From the NCBI GenBank assembly GCA_021234155.1, contig JAJEKV010000004.1, forward strand, positions 17,483,310-17,547,309: 64,000 nucleotides of DNA, in the 5' to 3' direction. The stretch comes from Isoetes taiwanensis. Lineage: Eukaryota; Streptophyta; Lycopodiopsida; Isoetales; Isoetaceae. The number at the start of each line of letters is the position of its first letter. The stretch's first letter is position 1. The notes beneath the pieces were generated by a model that saw nothing but the letters and a program-made list of their open reading frames with translations, did no database searches and was not told the DNA's origin. The position numbers and the translations under genes are program-made. This document shows positions 23,660 through 37,735 of this stretch, piece by piece.

Positions 23660-26600
23660 AATCGAAAAAGAACACCATTATCTAACAAAACCATACCTTC
23701 ACAAATCCATGGCTGTAGGATTCTTTGAAAATGACATGTAGACCTTACTCAAAAACTCGGGAGCAGCCAACAAAGGACCAAAACCCGGTGTGGCGGAAAT
23801 TCTCTCCCTCAAGGGTTGTGCAACAAGTGATTTGGTCGCCAATATACCTTCTATGGTTGCTCGCTCCTCATAATTTTCAATTTGCTCAACCTTTCCCAAA
23901 GTTCGTGAACGCTAGATAGAGGTTTTATTAATCGTCCCCAACCCTATGTATCACCTCTGCGTGCCTTTGTGTTGGTTTGTATTACCTCCTCGGGTGCGCC
24001 AGTAACTCTATCTCTTAGTTTCTTAATAGTCTTTTGTGTTTCACCATTCATATCTACAAAGTAAAATGAAGATCACTTTCACTATGTATACACACTCATA
24101 ATTGTACCAATAAGAAAAGAAGACAAGAAAACAGAGTAACTCAAGTGCAATGAACAAAAAACTTTGATACATATATTCATACTGAATTTGTACATCGGCC
24201 AAAAGTCCTGTACTCAACAATGGGCCACCGAGAGCCACAACATGATGGCGCTTCCATTCCCTGTTCGTGAGGTTGACTAAATTTAGGCAAAGAGCACCGT
24301 TGTCGCCATAGTTTGCCAAAGAAATTGCTCCACCGCCTGGATATGCCATCCGCCGCATAGTCATTGATCTCTTCACATAAACTACCATCTTCGCCATTTT
24401 GAATCCATTAAGCCATGGAATGAGCTCCATGATAAAGTAACTGTCACCAAATTTAATACTTCCAAGGTCCAAGAGAAAGGACATATGTAGCTTCCTGGCC
24501 AGATTCAGCGTGGATTTGTATCTTTCGTCATCGTGAATCAGAGTGTCCATAAGCATTCGTACTCTTTCTTCCATACCAATAGCCTAATGGTTTCACAAAC
24601 AACCCTTTGAGGTTCAAGAGGGTGTTTCAGTGGCGCAGTCCAACACCGCCTCCCCGGCCGTAAACAAGCTTCAAATTTTATGGAAAAAGCATCACAAATA
24701 TGTTCCACAATTGGTTGAAGATTTTAGAAGTGAGTGAAGACCGATGGCAAATATCAAACCCTTCTCTCACAAATGCTAACAAAGGATGCTAACCTCGCCT
24801 GCAAGTAAAAACCTGCTTTCTATATTAAATCAAGCTCATCTCTTCGATCTCATATATCTTGAGTTAATATTTTCATTCTTGTGTACACCTTGCCCAAATA
24901 CGTAATTTAAGTCAAAGCATAATGAGCTTTCTCCCCCTAATTAGATGATTCACCACAGCAAGAAAATACTCTGAGATTCACAATTTATAATTACATTTCT
25001 ATCACACAATTGAGAAAACACATCGATAATTACACCCATTGTTATTTGCACAAAAAGTGAGACAAATAAATTAATTTTTTCATTACTTATTGAGTACAAA
25101 GAAGCTCTGAGCATGGCTCATACAAAACTGTAATTTACAAACAAGTCAAAGGACTATCTACCCTCGTAGAACAACTGCCAGAGTATTCATCTCAGCCTTC
25201 TAAGCAATTAATGCCTCCCATTGGGATGATCCCTCCGTGACTTGGCATAGGCATCGCTGAACCAACCTGGGTGTCATCCCATGGTGCACAAGTATTAGAG
25301 GACTATACCAACAAATAACTAATAGGAAAATAACATGTTCTACTTACAAAATGGAGCTTGGACCGCATCAACCACTGCATTCATGAATTTGTGTATAAGC
25401 TTAAGGCAATGTACATGCAAGGGTTGCCGGTACTAGTTTCCTCGCATTTTAGACGTAACAATAATGTGAGCATCAAAGTTCTTCCTACCATGGTTTAAGT
25501 CGTTGATCCGAAGCATCATGTTATTGATCACAAGTTTATGAAACCCGTGAAATTGCAATGTGAGAATAAATCAAGCATAAGAAATTGTAATATGAGAATA
25601 ATCAAATCATAAAACAAAAATGTAAAACTCATACTTACCTCTGACCACTTCTTAGCATCTGTACATAGCCTTTGACAGAGAGGATCCAGATACTTGGGCT
25701 AGCTATAGATGGCAGAGCTTTCACCGACCAAAGAAGCACAAGTATTGCCAATGCCACATTTGGGCCTATGGTAATTGGAACAAATATGTATTGGCATCTT
25801 GCAAATCAAAATGCCATCCAACCCTTCCTTTATGTTAGTGTTCCGTGAATCGCCTCCTTCGCTCTGAGGGAATTCACAAAATTCGAAGGTGTCCTACGAA
25901 CCGTGAAAAACTTGTGTTTCCAATCGATGGAAGATCACAAAGGTGTACCTCGCGACACAAATCCGCATCACATATTAATACATAAGATGAGTGACTTAGG
26001 GAATGAAATAACATAAATATGTTGAAATGCTAGCCTACCTCCCATAGACATCTGCCACTATCTTAGAGGTCAAGTCCAAATTTCCAGTAACTCTCCGCCA
26101 ACATCACTTTGAAAGATAGAGGGTGCGTGCTTAGGAGGACAGCCCCTATAAGTGAGGAATGGAACCAACCTTTTCGTCATTAAACTGCATAAAGGAAACA
26201 AATACATTAGCAAAAAGAATATATCTATTGTAATCACTGTATATTACTCAATTTAAATTCATCACCGCTTTCAAAGATCTTCTCGTGGATCGCTGCACCT
26301 TTATTTGTTATCACACATCAATATTTTCTTGTAGATCCTCTTCCCTTCTTCCGTTCGGAACACTCGTAAGGATCGATCGCCTTCCTTTCACGCCTCGCGG
26401 ATCGTGGTCCTATGTACAAAAATGTGGTTAATTATCATAATTCTGAGATGTTTAACAAAATTAGTTCATCTTGGACATACCTCTTCTAGGTGGTGGTGGC
26501 ACTTTTTTGCCCGGGAGATTTTCTTTCTGAGGACATTTTTTTGTTGCCGGAGATTTTGCCTCAAGCTTTTCCCTCTCTTGGAGTGCCATCACCAAGCATT

Positions 26601-27790
26601 CTTTGCCTCCCTCTTTGGAGTGGACTCAACTACCAACCTTCAACTTCCTCTTCCCCTCGTATCTCCCCGATAAAATCGATCTGTCCTTTGTAGTTTTCCT
26701 GCAATGTGTCCGTAATCGACTCGGCAGTGATGATGTCGTAGACGTAAGTCAATCTTTCTTACTTCTCCAATTACCAATTTAAGCACTTGGTGATGAAAGA
26801 GTTTCGTTACGCCAGCCATTGAAGGGTCCAGACCTCGCAACCGCTTTTAGCTTTCGGCGCTATCCTCTCACTTCTCAACTTCACTTTGCCATGTCTCGGT
26901 GGAGGCAATCGCTATGATGGTTCTACATCGCACCGTAAAATGCCATTGGTGATCCTGAGTCGGAAGATTGAGGGTCTGCCAGATTTGGTCCCATGGCTAT
27001 GCTCAAGAAAATCAGAAGAGAGCCTGCATGGCTCAAGAACATCACCATTAAAGCCGCTTCCGATAGGAAATGTTCTTCAAGTAAAAACAAACAAATGATC
27101 TAAATTTCAATAGACATAAAAGAACATGAAAACAGAACTAATGAGAAATATCCGTACATTCGGCCAAGCATACATTTCATGTACATAAATGTAAATTAAA
27201 CGTGACAGAACTTCACATTTAACTATAGCCAAATGTACATGTACATGTTCTCATCGTACATAGAGGTACCCGGGGATGTACCTAGGGATGCACCTGTGAT
27301 GTACCTGTGTATCCGCTAGGGAATGTAGATCTATGCCCAAAAAAGCACATATATGTAAAAATGCACATACTTATGAATCCATCTTAAATGTATGTACATC
27401 TATTTGCGTGATGTAGACTCCATTAGAGACATGTACAACTGGATACAATCAGTACCCAAGCTCAAAAATAAAAGCATCAATAAACAAGCAATATATGCCT
27501 ATGTACCTCATTGTGACAGTACACTAAAAGTTATATATGTACAAGGAATAGCAATGCAATCAAAGCCATACATGTAGAACTATGCATTACAATAACAAAT
27601 ATGAATTAAGAGAAATATAAGTTTAAATTAGTTGAGAGCAATGCATACCTTCACAGCTAGGTGGAAACTAAGTCAATTCAATGCCCTCATCCTGTGATGC
27701 AACCTTATGTAATTCGCTCTTTCATGGACTGGGGATAACACAAGTGTAAGAGGCAATAAGCATCTCTCTGCATGTGGAGCTAGCAAAAGA
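23660..27790 (-). pseudogene. Unrecognised spliced gene-like region, minus strand (unit B)
   Basis: Second copy of the region at 7,000-11,100. The longest open stretch, 24,041-24,574, includes LHMSFLLDLGSIKFGDSYF and MELIPWLNGFKMAK, more continuous than in unit A. Minus-strand donors GTAAGTAGAAC (near 25,346), GTAAGTATGAG (near 25,636) and GTAGGC (near 26,037) are kept. A proline-ended, lysine-rich exon reads out to a GTATGTCC donor near 26,480 with PPPPRRG as its last residues. I recognise no catalytic motif. Frames are broken by indels. Confidence 0.35.
27165..27590. repeat. TGTACA-rich block (unit B)
   Basis: Counterpart of 10,440-10,930, with repeated ATGTACAT, ATGTACCT and GGTACC words. 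Irregular spacing. It lies inside the minus-strand gene-like region. Confidence 0.6.
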
Positions 27791-28659
27791 ACAAAACCGG
27801 GCTACAAAGCCTTGACCACAATGTACATGAACTGAATGATGAATCAGCCTTATAGAAGTAGTTCCCACAGTAGGCCTCGGTGCGTAACAATAGGTCCCGG
27901 CCTCCCATGAAATCCAAAATCGGTGGAATGCCTTGGTCAACCAATTAATGTACTAAGTTTTTCCTTGCTTGTTCAATTGAGATTATATGCCTTTCACTTT
28001 TTAGTTGCTTCCCCAAAACCAATTTCTAGCTTAGAAGAGTGTCAGCTTCTTTATCATGTCTACTCATAACCAAGTCTTCCAACTTGTACTTCAACACCAA
28101 GATAACTTGATTTCCACAGATCCCGGGACAATTTGTCAAATTCTCGCTGTCTCATCTATTTCTTCCGGCAGACCGGCCGCAGATCTTCTGGATAGCATAT
28201 CCTTTCTACCCTCAATCCCGGCTGGATGACCTTCAATGCATCCTCCTTTTTCTTTCAAAGGTTTCTACTTCATTCAATAGGTTAGTTTTCTCCTCCAACC
28301 CATGCTTAAGTAATCGCTTATTGTGTCAACATCCGATCTAGAATAAACCTGTGGCTCTAATATTCTCACAAGTAATATCGATGTCCGCTTGATAGTTGAG
28401 GATTTCATTCGCTAGGGTCCTCTTCAGAACGCTCCTCAAATGAGGGTTTTAAAAGATCTTTACGGTCCTAGACACGCCCATCCAATCAACAAGCCGCCTT
28501 CAAGTGAAGAGCAAATGCTCGCAAAATAGGTAGAAATATAATGGTTTAGAACCTGCTTCTCACATATAAACCAATTCATAATATTTAAAAAATCATCTTT
28601 CCATGCGCTCGATTCTCCCTTCCTTGAATCCTCGCCACCGCTTTTGGAGCTTCCTTGAA

Positions 28660-29285
28660 TTACTAATCGCATATTTCTTATTAGCCAATGACTTTAGCAA
28701 ACTTGCTCATATTAATCCCAAAACTTTCTCGTGGTTTAGCAAACTCTGCCATATTTTTTCCCTCCCATACTTTCTAGCATTTAGCTAAACTAACCCAAAT
28801 ATCATCCCAAAAATTTCTATGATGTGGCCAAAGGAAAATACTACATCAAATTACTATACATTTTTTCAATTATTCCGCTATTTTAGCCATTTTCTTTGTG
28901 AAAAACATTTCTCCTAAATAATGCTAATTAGCAAAATCTATGACTCAAATCAATTTATAATGCTAGAAACTAAACTACTAATCATATATTTAGAAACTAA
29001 ACTAATCATATATTTCTTATAAACTAGAATGATATTAGCTAAACTAGCCCTAAATTCATTCTAAAAAGTTTCTATGGTTTAGCTTCAAACAATACAAAAT
29101 TTCACTCTCTTACTTTCTAGCATTTGGCTAAAGAGCTCCGTGGTTGTTGTAATCCCCAAAAATAGTTAAGCTAAAATTATTAATTTTTTCCCAATTTTAC
29201 CATTTACTTTAGCCAATGTTTTTCGAAATAAAGTAAAAATCGCTAAATAGCTAAGTTTAGCCGCTAAATTATTCCATAAGCTTCA
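28660..29285 (-). mobile_element. AT-rich TTAGCTAAA element, copy 2 (unit B)
   Basis: Counterpart of the element at 11,986-12,625, in the same orientation and at the same place in the unit, so it was present before the large duplication. Same TTTAGC(T)AAA, TTCTAGCATTTAGC and CATATATTTCTTATAAAC words. Confidence 0.6.
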
Positions 29286-29689
29286 CCCAATACCTCGCTC
29301 ATAACCATCTCTAGGTTGGGTATGTGGGCCTCAGATGTTTATCACGGAGGTCTTTGGCTTGATCACCTCGTAACCCAAACGTAAACCTTGAGGTAAAATT
29401 CCACCGCTTCTGAAGCACCTGCTTCTTGTTTGGGCCGTGGTGATGAGCAAGCACTCATCCGGGGCTACGCTGGGGCCATAGCTAGATGAAGAATTCGCGG
29501 ATCGGAATTCGCCAGAAGGTGGGCGGATAGTGAACCAGAGGCAACCAAGAAAGAATTTGGGAAAGAATTTCAAACCGGAGCAATTATGGTTCGCCAGAGT
29601 AGTGGATAGCCATTAATCATGGCAAGCATTAGCGGTCATGATGACAGCTATTCCAAAATGTGCATTCGTACATATGCATATGTACAAAA
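29286..29689. other. Conserved spacer before the 4-kb duplication (unit B)
   Basis: Matches about 12,620-13,030 of unit A. Contains TAACCATCTCTAGGTTGGGTATGTGGGCCTC and AAGCACTCATCC boxes. No gene assigned. Its right end is where the 4-kb internal duplication begins. Confidence 0.4.
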
Positions 29690-32202
29690 GGCTACATTTA
29701 TAGACACCCTTTCATGCTTTACCCATACACCGATAAACCGATAAAACCGCATAAAATTCCGCATCACCGCTTCTTCAAGCTTCTCCGCCTACCGAGTAGC
29801 CGGGCTATCGATATCCCATTTCCATAGTCGGGCATAGTGAATCGATCGTAAAACCCCAAAGAAAAAACCCTGTGCTCTAGCTCCACCTCCCCCTCACCGC
29901 CCACCTCCACCTCCCCGCTTCCTCCTCCCCGCCCATTGGTTGAACCTAATGCATCGATACCGCCTCAAGCAGAAGGTTCCATTGGTTGAGCCATCCCATT
30001 GCATCGATAACGCCTGTGGTAGTGGTTCGTGGTTAGTATCCGGCATAGAGGCTAACCACTAAGAAACACAGCCCTCATTTTGAATCTCGAAATGACGATG
30101 TAGATTCACTCGATCAATGCATGTACCGTGATTCTTGAAGTGATTAGATAAGAGGGCCAGCCTCTCTATGCATTGCAAGGCCCCAGAGCCCAGATCTATC
30201 ATTGCCCCGCACTCACCGCCATCATCATTACTTGATCCAAGTACTCCGGTGGCCGTAAGATCGGTGCCCGTACCGACCGTGCCTCCTAATAAGGCTCAAC
30301 CTGACCGAGATTGGAGTCAAACTGAGCTAATGGGTGATTGCCGCCCAAATGTAATTCCAATGCATCTTCATCACCAACCGGTGATTAATAACTGGCATCT
30401 ATCATTAGGAAGGAGCTTTAGTATCGCGATTCACGTCAAGGCGTAATATATTTATTTATTTATATAAACTTAGAACTAAAAGACACGCTCGAATGTTTAT
30501 AGCTGTAAAAGTTGAAACTAGATAAAATTGTTTGCACGCCGCAGTAAACCGCTATTGTAGGGAATTATATATTTGCTGCAGTATTCAGTTAGAGGGAGAA
30601 AATTGTGACACAGTATAGATAAGCAAATAGATAAAGGCCATTTACTTATCTATCTGTACATGTTTTTTTCTCCCTCAACAATGCACTGCAGCTTGTATTC
30701 AGCGTTGGTTGAAGGCTAGTGTTAGTATGAAACACGCTTACGTACTTCAAATATTACTGTTTCAAATATTATCTCGTGATTTCTAATGCCTTCTACCACA
30801 ATCTCTTATCCATAATAGAAACTCTGCATGCAATAAAGATGATTAATCAGAAGAGAAAACTCAAGAATTTATCAACAAAGAAGCATGAAGCTTTATAAAA
30901 ACTATTCGGTTTTCATAAACATCATCCGCTTCCTTTGCCTCGAAAGCAAATGCAAAGCTTGTCTTCTTTGGATTAAACCTGCCATTGAGATGCAACTTAA
31001 AAACTAAATGAAAACTAACTTGAGTTCTCGAGGGTCGAAGGATTCAAGAACTGAGGACCATGTTTGTGGTTTTTAATTCCTCGGTGGCTTTTCGACTGCT
31101 GGGTGACCTTAGTCCCCTACCTTTTGGTTTTAATTCTCATTCGGGCGTCCTCTGGTCATGTGATGCTACGCAACAAAAGGCTGAAGTCTTTAGTAAGTTA
31201 GGAATTGTCAACCAAACATCTAACAACATTGGCCGGTCATAACCGCCACCAAGATTTCGTGGAGGGCGGATCCAAACACAGTTGTATGAACCGCAAATCG
31301 TATGAAGGAAGGAAGAAAATGTAGGAACTTTGAGAGCGGAAATGGATTTGTATATAGGCATAATTAGAAATAAGTTAGCGGAATAATTGATTGCTTGAAT
31401 TAACACGCCCCATGCATTCCGCCTTCCCGCCGCATGACATGTATATGGTATATATGGAGAATATTGCATTTCATGCAATAAATTCTCAATGCATTTTATT
31501 CATTTATTGCATTCGAAAATAGAATTTAGAAATTTTATACAAAGTAAATTGTACGATTTTTAAGGCAAAATTATCGTGGCTAAAATGACTTGTAAGGTTA
31601 TTGGGGAATTGTTTTTAGGTCGAGTAGGAAAATTTCCCATGGTTACCGTGGATGAATCGTGAGATTTTCATGTGGTTGATTTATAGTACCCCCGACTTTG
31701 TTGAGACAAAATTTGCGTATACAAAATTTAGAACTCCGCTGAAGACAAAATAATGTTGAGAAAAACAGCTTGATTTGAATCTAAATAAGTTTAATGTGAT
31801 GTAAAAATCGCTCAAGAACACTGCTTGAAGAAAAATTTTATGACGAAAATCGCTTGATTTCATTCATAAGAGGAGAATGTACTGCATGCCCGGTTGCTTG
31901 TAAGCAAATGTACCAAGGCTTTTCACAAAATTACAGTGAAAAAAAATGCCCTGAGATGTCCAAAGCTCGTAGCAACCAAAAAAAAGGGGCCGATCTCAGA
32001 TCATTGATCTTCCACGTCTGCAACAAAGAAGAAAGAAAGGTGTTAGGAAAAGAAAGAAAGGTGCAAAAAAAAAAAAAATCGGGGACATGCAAACTGTCTA
32101 TCTCAACCATTCTAAGAATTGGTCAATTGTTTCCACCTTCTTCCTAATCTTCTACGCCCCTCCCTTCCTCCCCGGCCGCCGCCACAGCCAGCCGGGCCAC
32201 GG

Positions 32203-32424
32203 GCCTCCTCCTCCTCCTCCCTCCTCCTCCCTCCTCCTCCTCCTCCTCCTCCCTCCCTCCTCCTCCTCCTCCTCCTCCCTCCCTCCTCCCTCCCCTCCCT
32301 CCTCCTCCTCCCCTCCTCCTCCTCCTCCTCCTCCTCCTCCTCCCTCCTCCTCCTCCCCTCCTCCCCCTCCTCCCTCCCCTTCCCTTCCTCCTCCCTCCCT
32401 CCTCCCTCCCTCCTCCCTCCTCCC
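32203..32424. repeat. (CCT/TCC)n pyrimidine tract, second copy
   Basis: About 222 bp of C/T on the plus strand, CCT triplets with CCCT and CCCCT interruptions. Same flanks as the first tract: GGGCCACGGG before, CATTTCATTCTC then AATGGTCAAGCTAACC after. Confidence 0.95.
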
Positions 32425-33239
32425 CATTTCATTCTCAGCTAATGGTCAAGCTAACCCCGGGCAGAAGGCCATGTGCTCTTCCTTGAGAGCTCAACTCCTC
32501 CTCTTCTTCCAACTCTTCCCTCTTCCTCCCTCTTCAATGCAGGAGGAATCAGAGGAGAATTGGGCAAGAAAATGTATGGGGGGAATAGAGGTTCTTCAAC
32601 CCGACGCCTCTTTGAAGAGACTCCTGGGTTCTTCATGAAGTTCGAAAGTAATCGAGGTCAACGCTCATGCATGCGTAAAAAAAAAAATTTGGACGTAATG
32701 GAGGTCTGAGAGCTGAACCGGATTTATATAGGGTTAACTAGAAATAGCTGAATAATTTATTGCCTTAAATAACACGCCAAAGTATCTAAATCTCAACAAA
32801 TATATCATCTAGGTATATTATTATTATGGATAATAAATTTCACCGCCTATCAACTATATGTTCATAATCATATCCAAATTTTCTATAATTAAAATTAGGA
32901 TATATATATATATTTATATAAATGTCATTTCCTTGTTGTTGCTACAAAATTTTGTTTTAAATGATTTACCATTGTTATTATTATATTAAATCTATTTCCA
33001 AGGAATTTCTTGCTTCTTAAAAAATTTGATTTACCTCTACATATTCCATAAATGTAATGTGACTTTTTTTATCTTATGGTGTAATAATTTTTTCCTACCA
33101 TTGACTAAAAAAGAGTGCAATTTGCCTAGGTCAATGGCATGCCTTCTTCAACTCAAGATGGTGTGCAACATATTGAAAAGAGCAATATCAATGAAAACCA
33201 ACTCTAGCAAGAATGTTGAAGAAAACAATTAGTCCTCTA
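32425..33239. other. Segment downstream of second CCT tract
   Basis: Counterpart of 15,788-16,595. The conserved stretch here reads in one frame as MQEESEENWARK, consistent with a possible short 5' exon, but the other copies do not clearly support one frame. AT-rich afterwards, with a (TA)n run near 32,900. Confidence 0.3.
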
Positions 33240-33690
33240 TAGTAGGTGCAAATGGAGGAACAAGAAGGTGAGAATCATGCACAAGTGCAACAAGGAAATA
33301 GTAGGCCAAGGGAGTCATTGTGCTAAAGTGCATCCCCGGCCGTTTAATGATGAAAGGCTAGGGGAAGACAATATTGGTATTGCAATTTCGGGATGTTGTG
33401 AAGACAACTGAAAGGTAAGGTTTGGGTGACAAGGAATGTTTTGGTTGTGTCAAGTAAATTGAGGTTCCTGTATCATGGCATGGCCTATAAGTAGTGTTCA
33501 ATTTATGGAGGATTATATTTTTCCAGAAATTCTCGAGGTTGTTGGGATAATGATTGTCTTGATATTGATCCATTGCGCTGGAACTCTAAACCTAGGCAAA
33601 AGGGGAGAAGTGCACGCTTGCCGACATTATCCTAGCAAAAGAGCTGTTGAATAGTGACACCAAACGTGAGACAATGGTGAAGGTTAGGGG
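33240..33690 (+). pseudogene. Truncated 5' copy of plus-strand gene-like region
   Basis: Only the first ~450 bp of the region described at 16,596-19,380, cut off at the duplication breakpoint. In this copy the reading GGAGGAACAAGAAGGTGAGAATC is clear and gives the MEEQEGENH start. It cannot make the full product from here because the sequence then jumps to upstream spacer. Confidence 0.4.
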
Positions 33691-36600
33691 CTACATTATA
33701 GACACCCCTTTCATGCTTTTACCCATAATCGATAAACCGGATAAAACTGCATGTACCTGCACTAACAAGCTTTCAAGCCCGGGCCATCAGTAGCCGGGCT
33801 ATCGAGTACTCCCATTTCCATAGTCAAGTATAGTGAACCGACAAAACCCCAAAGAAAACCCTGTGCTCTAGCTCCACCTCCCCCTACCGCTTCCACCTCC
33901 ACCTCCCCCGCCTCTCCTCCCCGCCTTCCATTGGTTGAACTCTAATGTATCAGATACCGGCTCATGCAGAGGGTTCCATTGGTTGGAGCCATCTCCCATT
34001 GCATCGTATAACGCCTGCGTAGTGGTTCTGCTGGGGCATCCCCGCATAGAGGCTAACCACTAAGAAACACAAATTTCCTCATTTTGAATCTCGAATGACC
34101 TGGATGCTTAGATTCACTCTCGGGACAATGCATGTAATCGTGATTTTGAAGTGATTAGATAAGAGGGCCACCGGCATTGCAAGGGCCCCGCGAGCCCAGA
34201 TCTATCATTGCCCCTCGTGACTGGCCGCCATCATCATTACTGATCCAAGTACCTGTGGTTGCAACCGGTGCTCCAGCTTCTGGATCGGGGTGCTCTACGC
34301 GGTTCAACCGACCGAGATTGAGTCAAACCGAGTCAATGCGGTGATTGCCGCCCAAAATGTAATTCCACGCATCTTCATCACCAACCGGGTGATTAATAAC
34401 CTGGCATCTATCAACAGGGAAGTGAGCTTGAAGACGTAAGATTCACGCTCGGGCGTGTTATATTTATTTATTTATATAAACTTAGAAACTAAAAAGACAC
34501 GCCTCGACGGTTTAAATGTAAAAGTTGAAACTAGGGGATAAATTGTTTGCACGCCAAATGCGGTAAACCGCTATTAGAAGAGACACGCCGGCGTACATTC
34601 ACAGAGAGGGAGAAAAATTGCACGCATAGATGGGCAAATAGATAAAGGCCATTTACTTCATCTATCCTGCATACGTTTTTTCCTCTCTCGCTGAATGCAC
34701 GAGCGCGGTATTCATGTTGAAGGCTAAGGTTAGTATGAAACACGCTTTTAGCGGTTTCAAATATTACTTTCAAGGTTTCAAATATTACTTTCAGATTTTC
34801 TAATGCTTCTACTACACTTATTCATAATAGAACTTGCATGCAATAGCATGATTAATTCGTGAAGAGAAATCATTAAGAATTTACTGAAGTCAGTTATTAG
34901 CATGAAGTTTATAAAAACTATTCGTTTCTATAAACATCATCTGCTTCCTTTGCTCCCTATAAAATGCAAAAGCTTGTCTTCTTGATTAAACCTCAGCTAT
35001 TGAGATGCAACTTAAAATCCAGCCGAAAACTAACCTTGAGTTCCTGAGAGGTCGGAAGGATTCAAGAACTGGAGGACTATGCTTGTGGTTTTAATTCGGT
35101 GGCTTTTCGACTGCATCTTAGTCCTCAGCTTTGTTTTAATTGAAAGCCTCCCATGTCCTCTCAAGTATGATGCTACGTAACAAAGGCGAGTCTTTTAGTA
35201 AGTAAGTTAGGAATTGCCGAAACCAAACATCTAACATTGCCGTAATATAAATCTGCTCACCAAGATTCTCGTGGAGGGATGGATCCAAACACGCCAGTAA
35301 GTTAACCGCAAATCGTATGAAGGAAGGAAGAAAATGTAGGAACCTTGAGAGCGTGAAATGGATGAGAGCAGGCATAATTAGAAATAAGAAGGAATAATTG
35401 ATTGTTGACTAACACGTCATGCACGGTCTTCCGCCGCATACATGTATGGTATATATGGAGAATATTGCATTTCATGCACAAATTCTCAATGATTTTATTC
35501 CATTTATTGCATTCAAAAAATAGAATTTAGAAATTCTATACAAGCAATTAAAAATGATTTTAAGGCAAAATTATCAGGGCTAAAAAATGACTTGTAAGGT
35601 TGGGGAATTGTTTTGTGGTCGTGATAGAAAATTTTCTATGGTTACTGCGGATGAATCGTAGATTTCTCATGTGGTTGATTTATAGTGTTCCCGAGACTTT
35701 GTTGAGACAAAATTTGCAAGTATACAAAATTTTAGAACTCACTGGAAGACAAAAATAATTGGAGAAAACAAATTGGATTTAATTCAAATAATTTTTACTT
35801 ACGTAAAACCGTCAAGAACACCGCTTGAAGAAAATTCTTATGATCTAAAACTGTTTGATTCTCATTCATAAGGTGAGAATGTACAGATGCCCGGCTTGTA
35901 AGCAAATGTCAAGGCTTTTCTACAAAATTATTGTGGGAAAAATGCCCTGAGTATGGTCCAAAAGCTTCAGAGCAACCAAAAAAGGGGTCAGCCTGGATCT
36001 CAGATCATTGATCTTCCATCGCCTCCGCAGAACAAAGAAGAAAGAAAGGTGTTAGAAAAGAAAAAGAAAAGGTGCAAAAAAAAAATAAAAAATCAGACAT
36101 GCAAACCTGGTTCATCTTCAACTATTCTAAGAATTGGTCAATTGTCACCTTCTTCCCACCTCTACGCCCCTCCTCCCCTTCCTTCTCCGGCCACCGGCCA
36201 CACACAGGCCGCCACGGGCCTCCTCCCTCCCTCCTCCCTCCTCCTCCCTCCTCCTCCTCTCCTCCCTTCCCTCCTCCTCCTCCTCCTCCCTCCTCCTCCC
36301 TCCTCCCTCCTCCTCCCTCCTCCCTCCTCCTCCCTCCCTCCTCCTCCCTCCTCCTCCTCCCTCCCTCCCTCCTCCTCCCTCCTCCTCCCTCCTCCCTCCC
36401 TCCCTCCCTCCTCCTCCTCCTCCTCCTCCCTCCTCCCTCCTCCTCCTCCTCCTCCTCCCTCCTCCTCCTCCTCCTCCCTCCTCCTCCTCCCTCCCTCCAT
36501 TTATTCTTCGCTTAAGGGTCAAGCCAACCTCGGGCAGAAGGCCATGTGCTCTTGAGAGCTCAACTCCTCCTCTTTCCTTCAATCCCTTTCCTCTCTCCTC

Positions 36601-37735
36601 CCTCTCAATGCAGGAGGAATCGAGGAGAATTGGGCAAGAAAAATGTATGGGGAGGGAATAGGAGGTTTTTCAACCCTCGACGCCTCTTTGAAGAGACCTC
36701 CTGCTCCTTCTGCGAAGTTCGAAAGTAATCGAGGCTGAACGCCATGGCGTTTAAAAAATTTGGACGTAATGGAGGTCTTGAGAGCCGGAACCGGATTTTA
36801 TATAGGGTTAATTAGAAATTAGCGAATAATTTATTACCTTTAAATAACACCAGCTTATCAAATTCCCCCGCTATATCATCTAGGGTATATTATTATGGAT
36901 AATAAATTACGCCTATCAACTATATAGTTCAGAATCATATATCCAAATTCGATAATTAAAATTAGATATATATATATATATATTTATATAAATGTCATTT
37001 CCTGTTGTTGCCACAAAAATTTGTTTTAAATGATTTCGCTTACTTCATTGTTATATATTATATTAAATCTATTTCCAAGGAATTTCTTGCTTTTAAAAAT
37101 TTGATTTACCTCTACATATTCCATAAATGTATCGCATTCTTTTTATCTTATGGTGTAATAATTTTTCCTACCATTGACTAAAAAAGGGTGCAATTTGGCG
37201 TAGGGTCAATGGTGCCTCTTCAACTCAAGATGGTGTGCAACATATTGAAAAGAGCAATATCAATGAAAACCAACTCCCAGCGCAAGAATGTTGAAGAAAA
37301 ACAATTAGTCCCTCTATAGTAGGGGTGCAATGGAGTGAACAAGAAGGTGAGAATCATGCACAAGTGCAACAAGGAAAATAGTAGACCAAGGAGCCAGCCA
37401 GCAGCGCATCCCGGCCGTTTAATGATGAAAGGCTAGGGGAAGACAAATATTGGTATTGCAATTTCGGGATGTTGGAAGACAACCGGAAAGGTAGCTAGTT
37501 TGGGTGACAAGGAATGTTTTGTTGTGCTCGGCAATTGGAGGTTCCTTGCATCATGGCATGGCCTATAAGTAGTGTTCAATTTGTGGAGGATTATATTTTC
37601 CGTAGCCCGAGGTTGTTGGGGACAATGATTGTCTTGATATTGATCCATTGGCGCTTTGGAACCTAAAACCTAGGCAAAAGGGGGAGAAGTATCACCAAGC
37701 CGACATTATCCCAGCAAAGAGCCAAGTTGAATAGT
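33691..37735. repeat. 4-kb internal duplication, right copy
   Basis: Direct tandem copy of 29,690-33,690. It again carries the spacer, leader, CCT tract and start of the plus-strand gene-like region, then continues past AATGGTGAAGGTTAG into the rest of unit B. The two copies differ by many short indels, for example in the CCT tract length (222 against 280 bp). Confidence 0.8.
36219..36498. repeat. (CCT/TCC)n pyrimidine tract, third copy
   Basis: About 280 bp, the longest of the three tracts, of C/T with many CCCT interruptions and few other bases. Flanks match those of the other two copies. Confidence 0.95.

Larger units (their letters stand above)
29690..33690. repeat. 4-kb internal duplication, left copy
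   Basis: Runs from the TTTATAGACACCCTTTCATGCTTTACCC box to the AATGGTGAAGGTTAGGGG box. It contains the conserved spacer, the second CCT tract and the 5' part of the plus-strand gene-like region. At about 33,688 the sequence jumps from AAGGTTAGGGGCT (equivalent to unit A 17,050) back to ATTATAGACACCC (equivalent to unit A 13,040). Confidence 0.8.
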
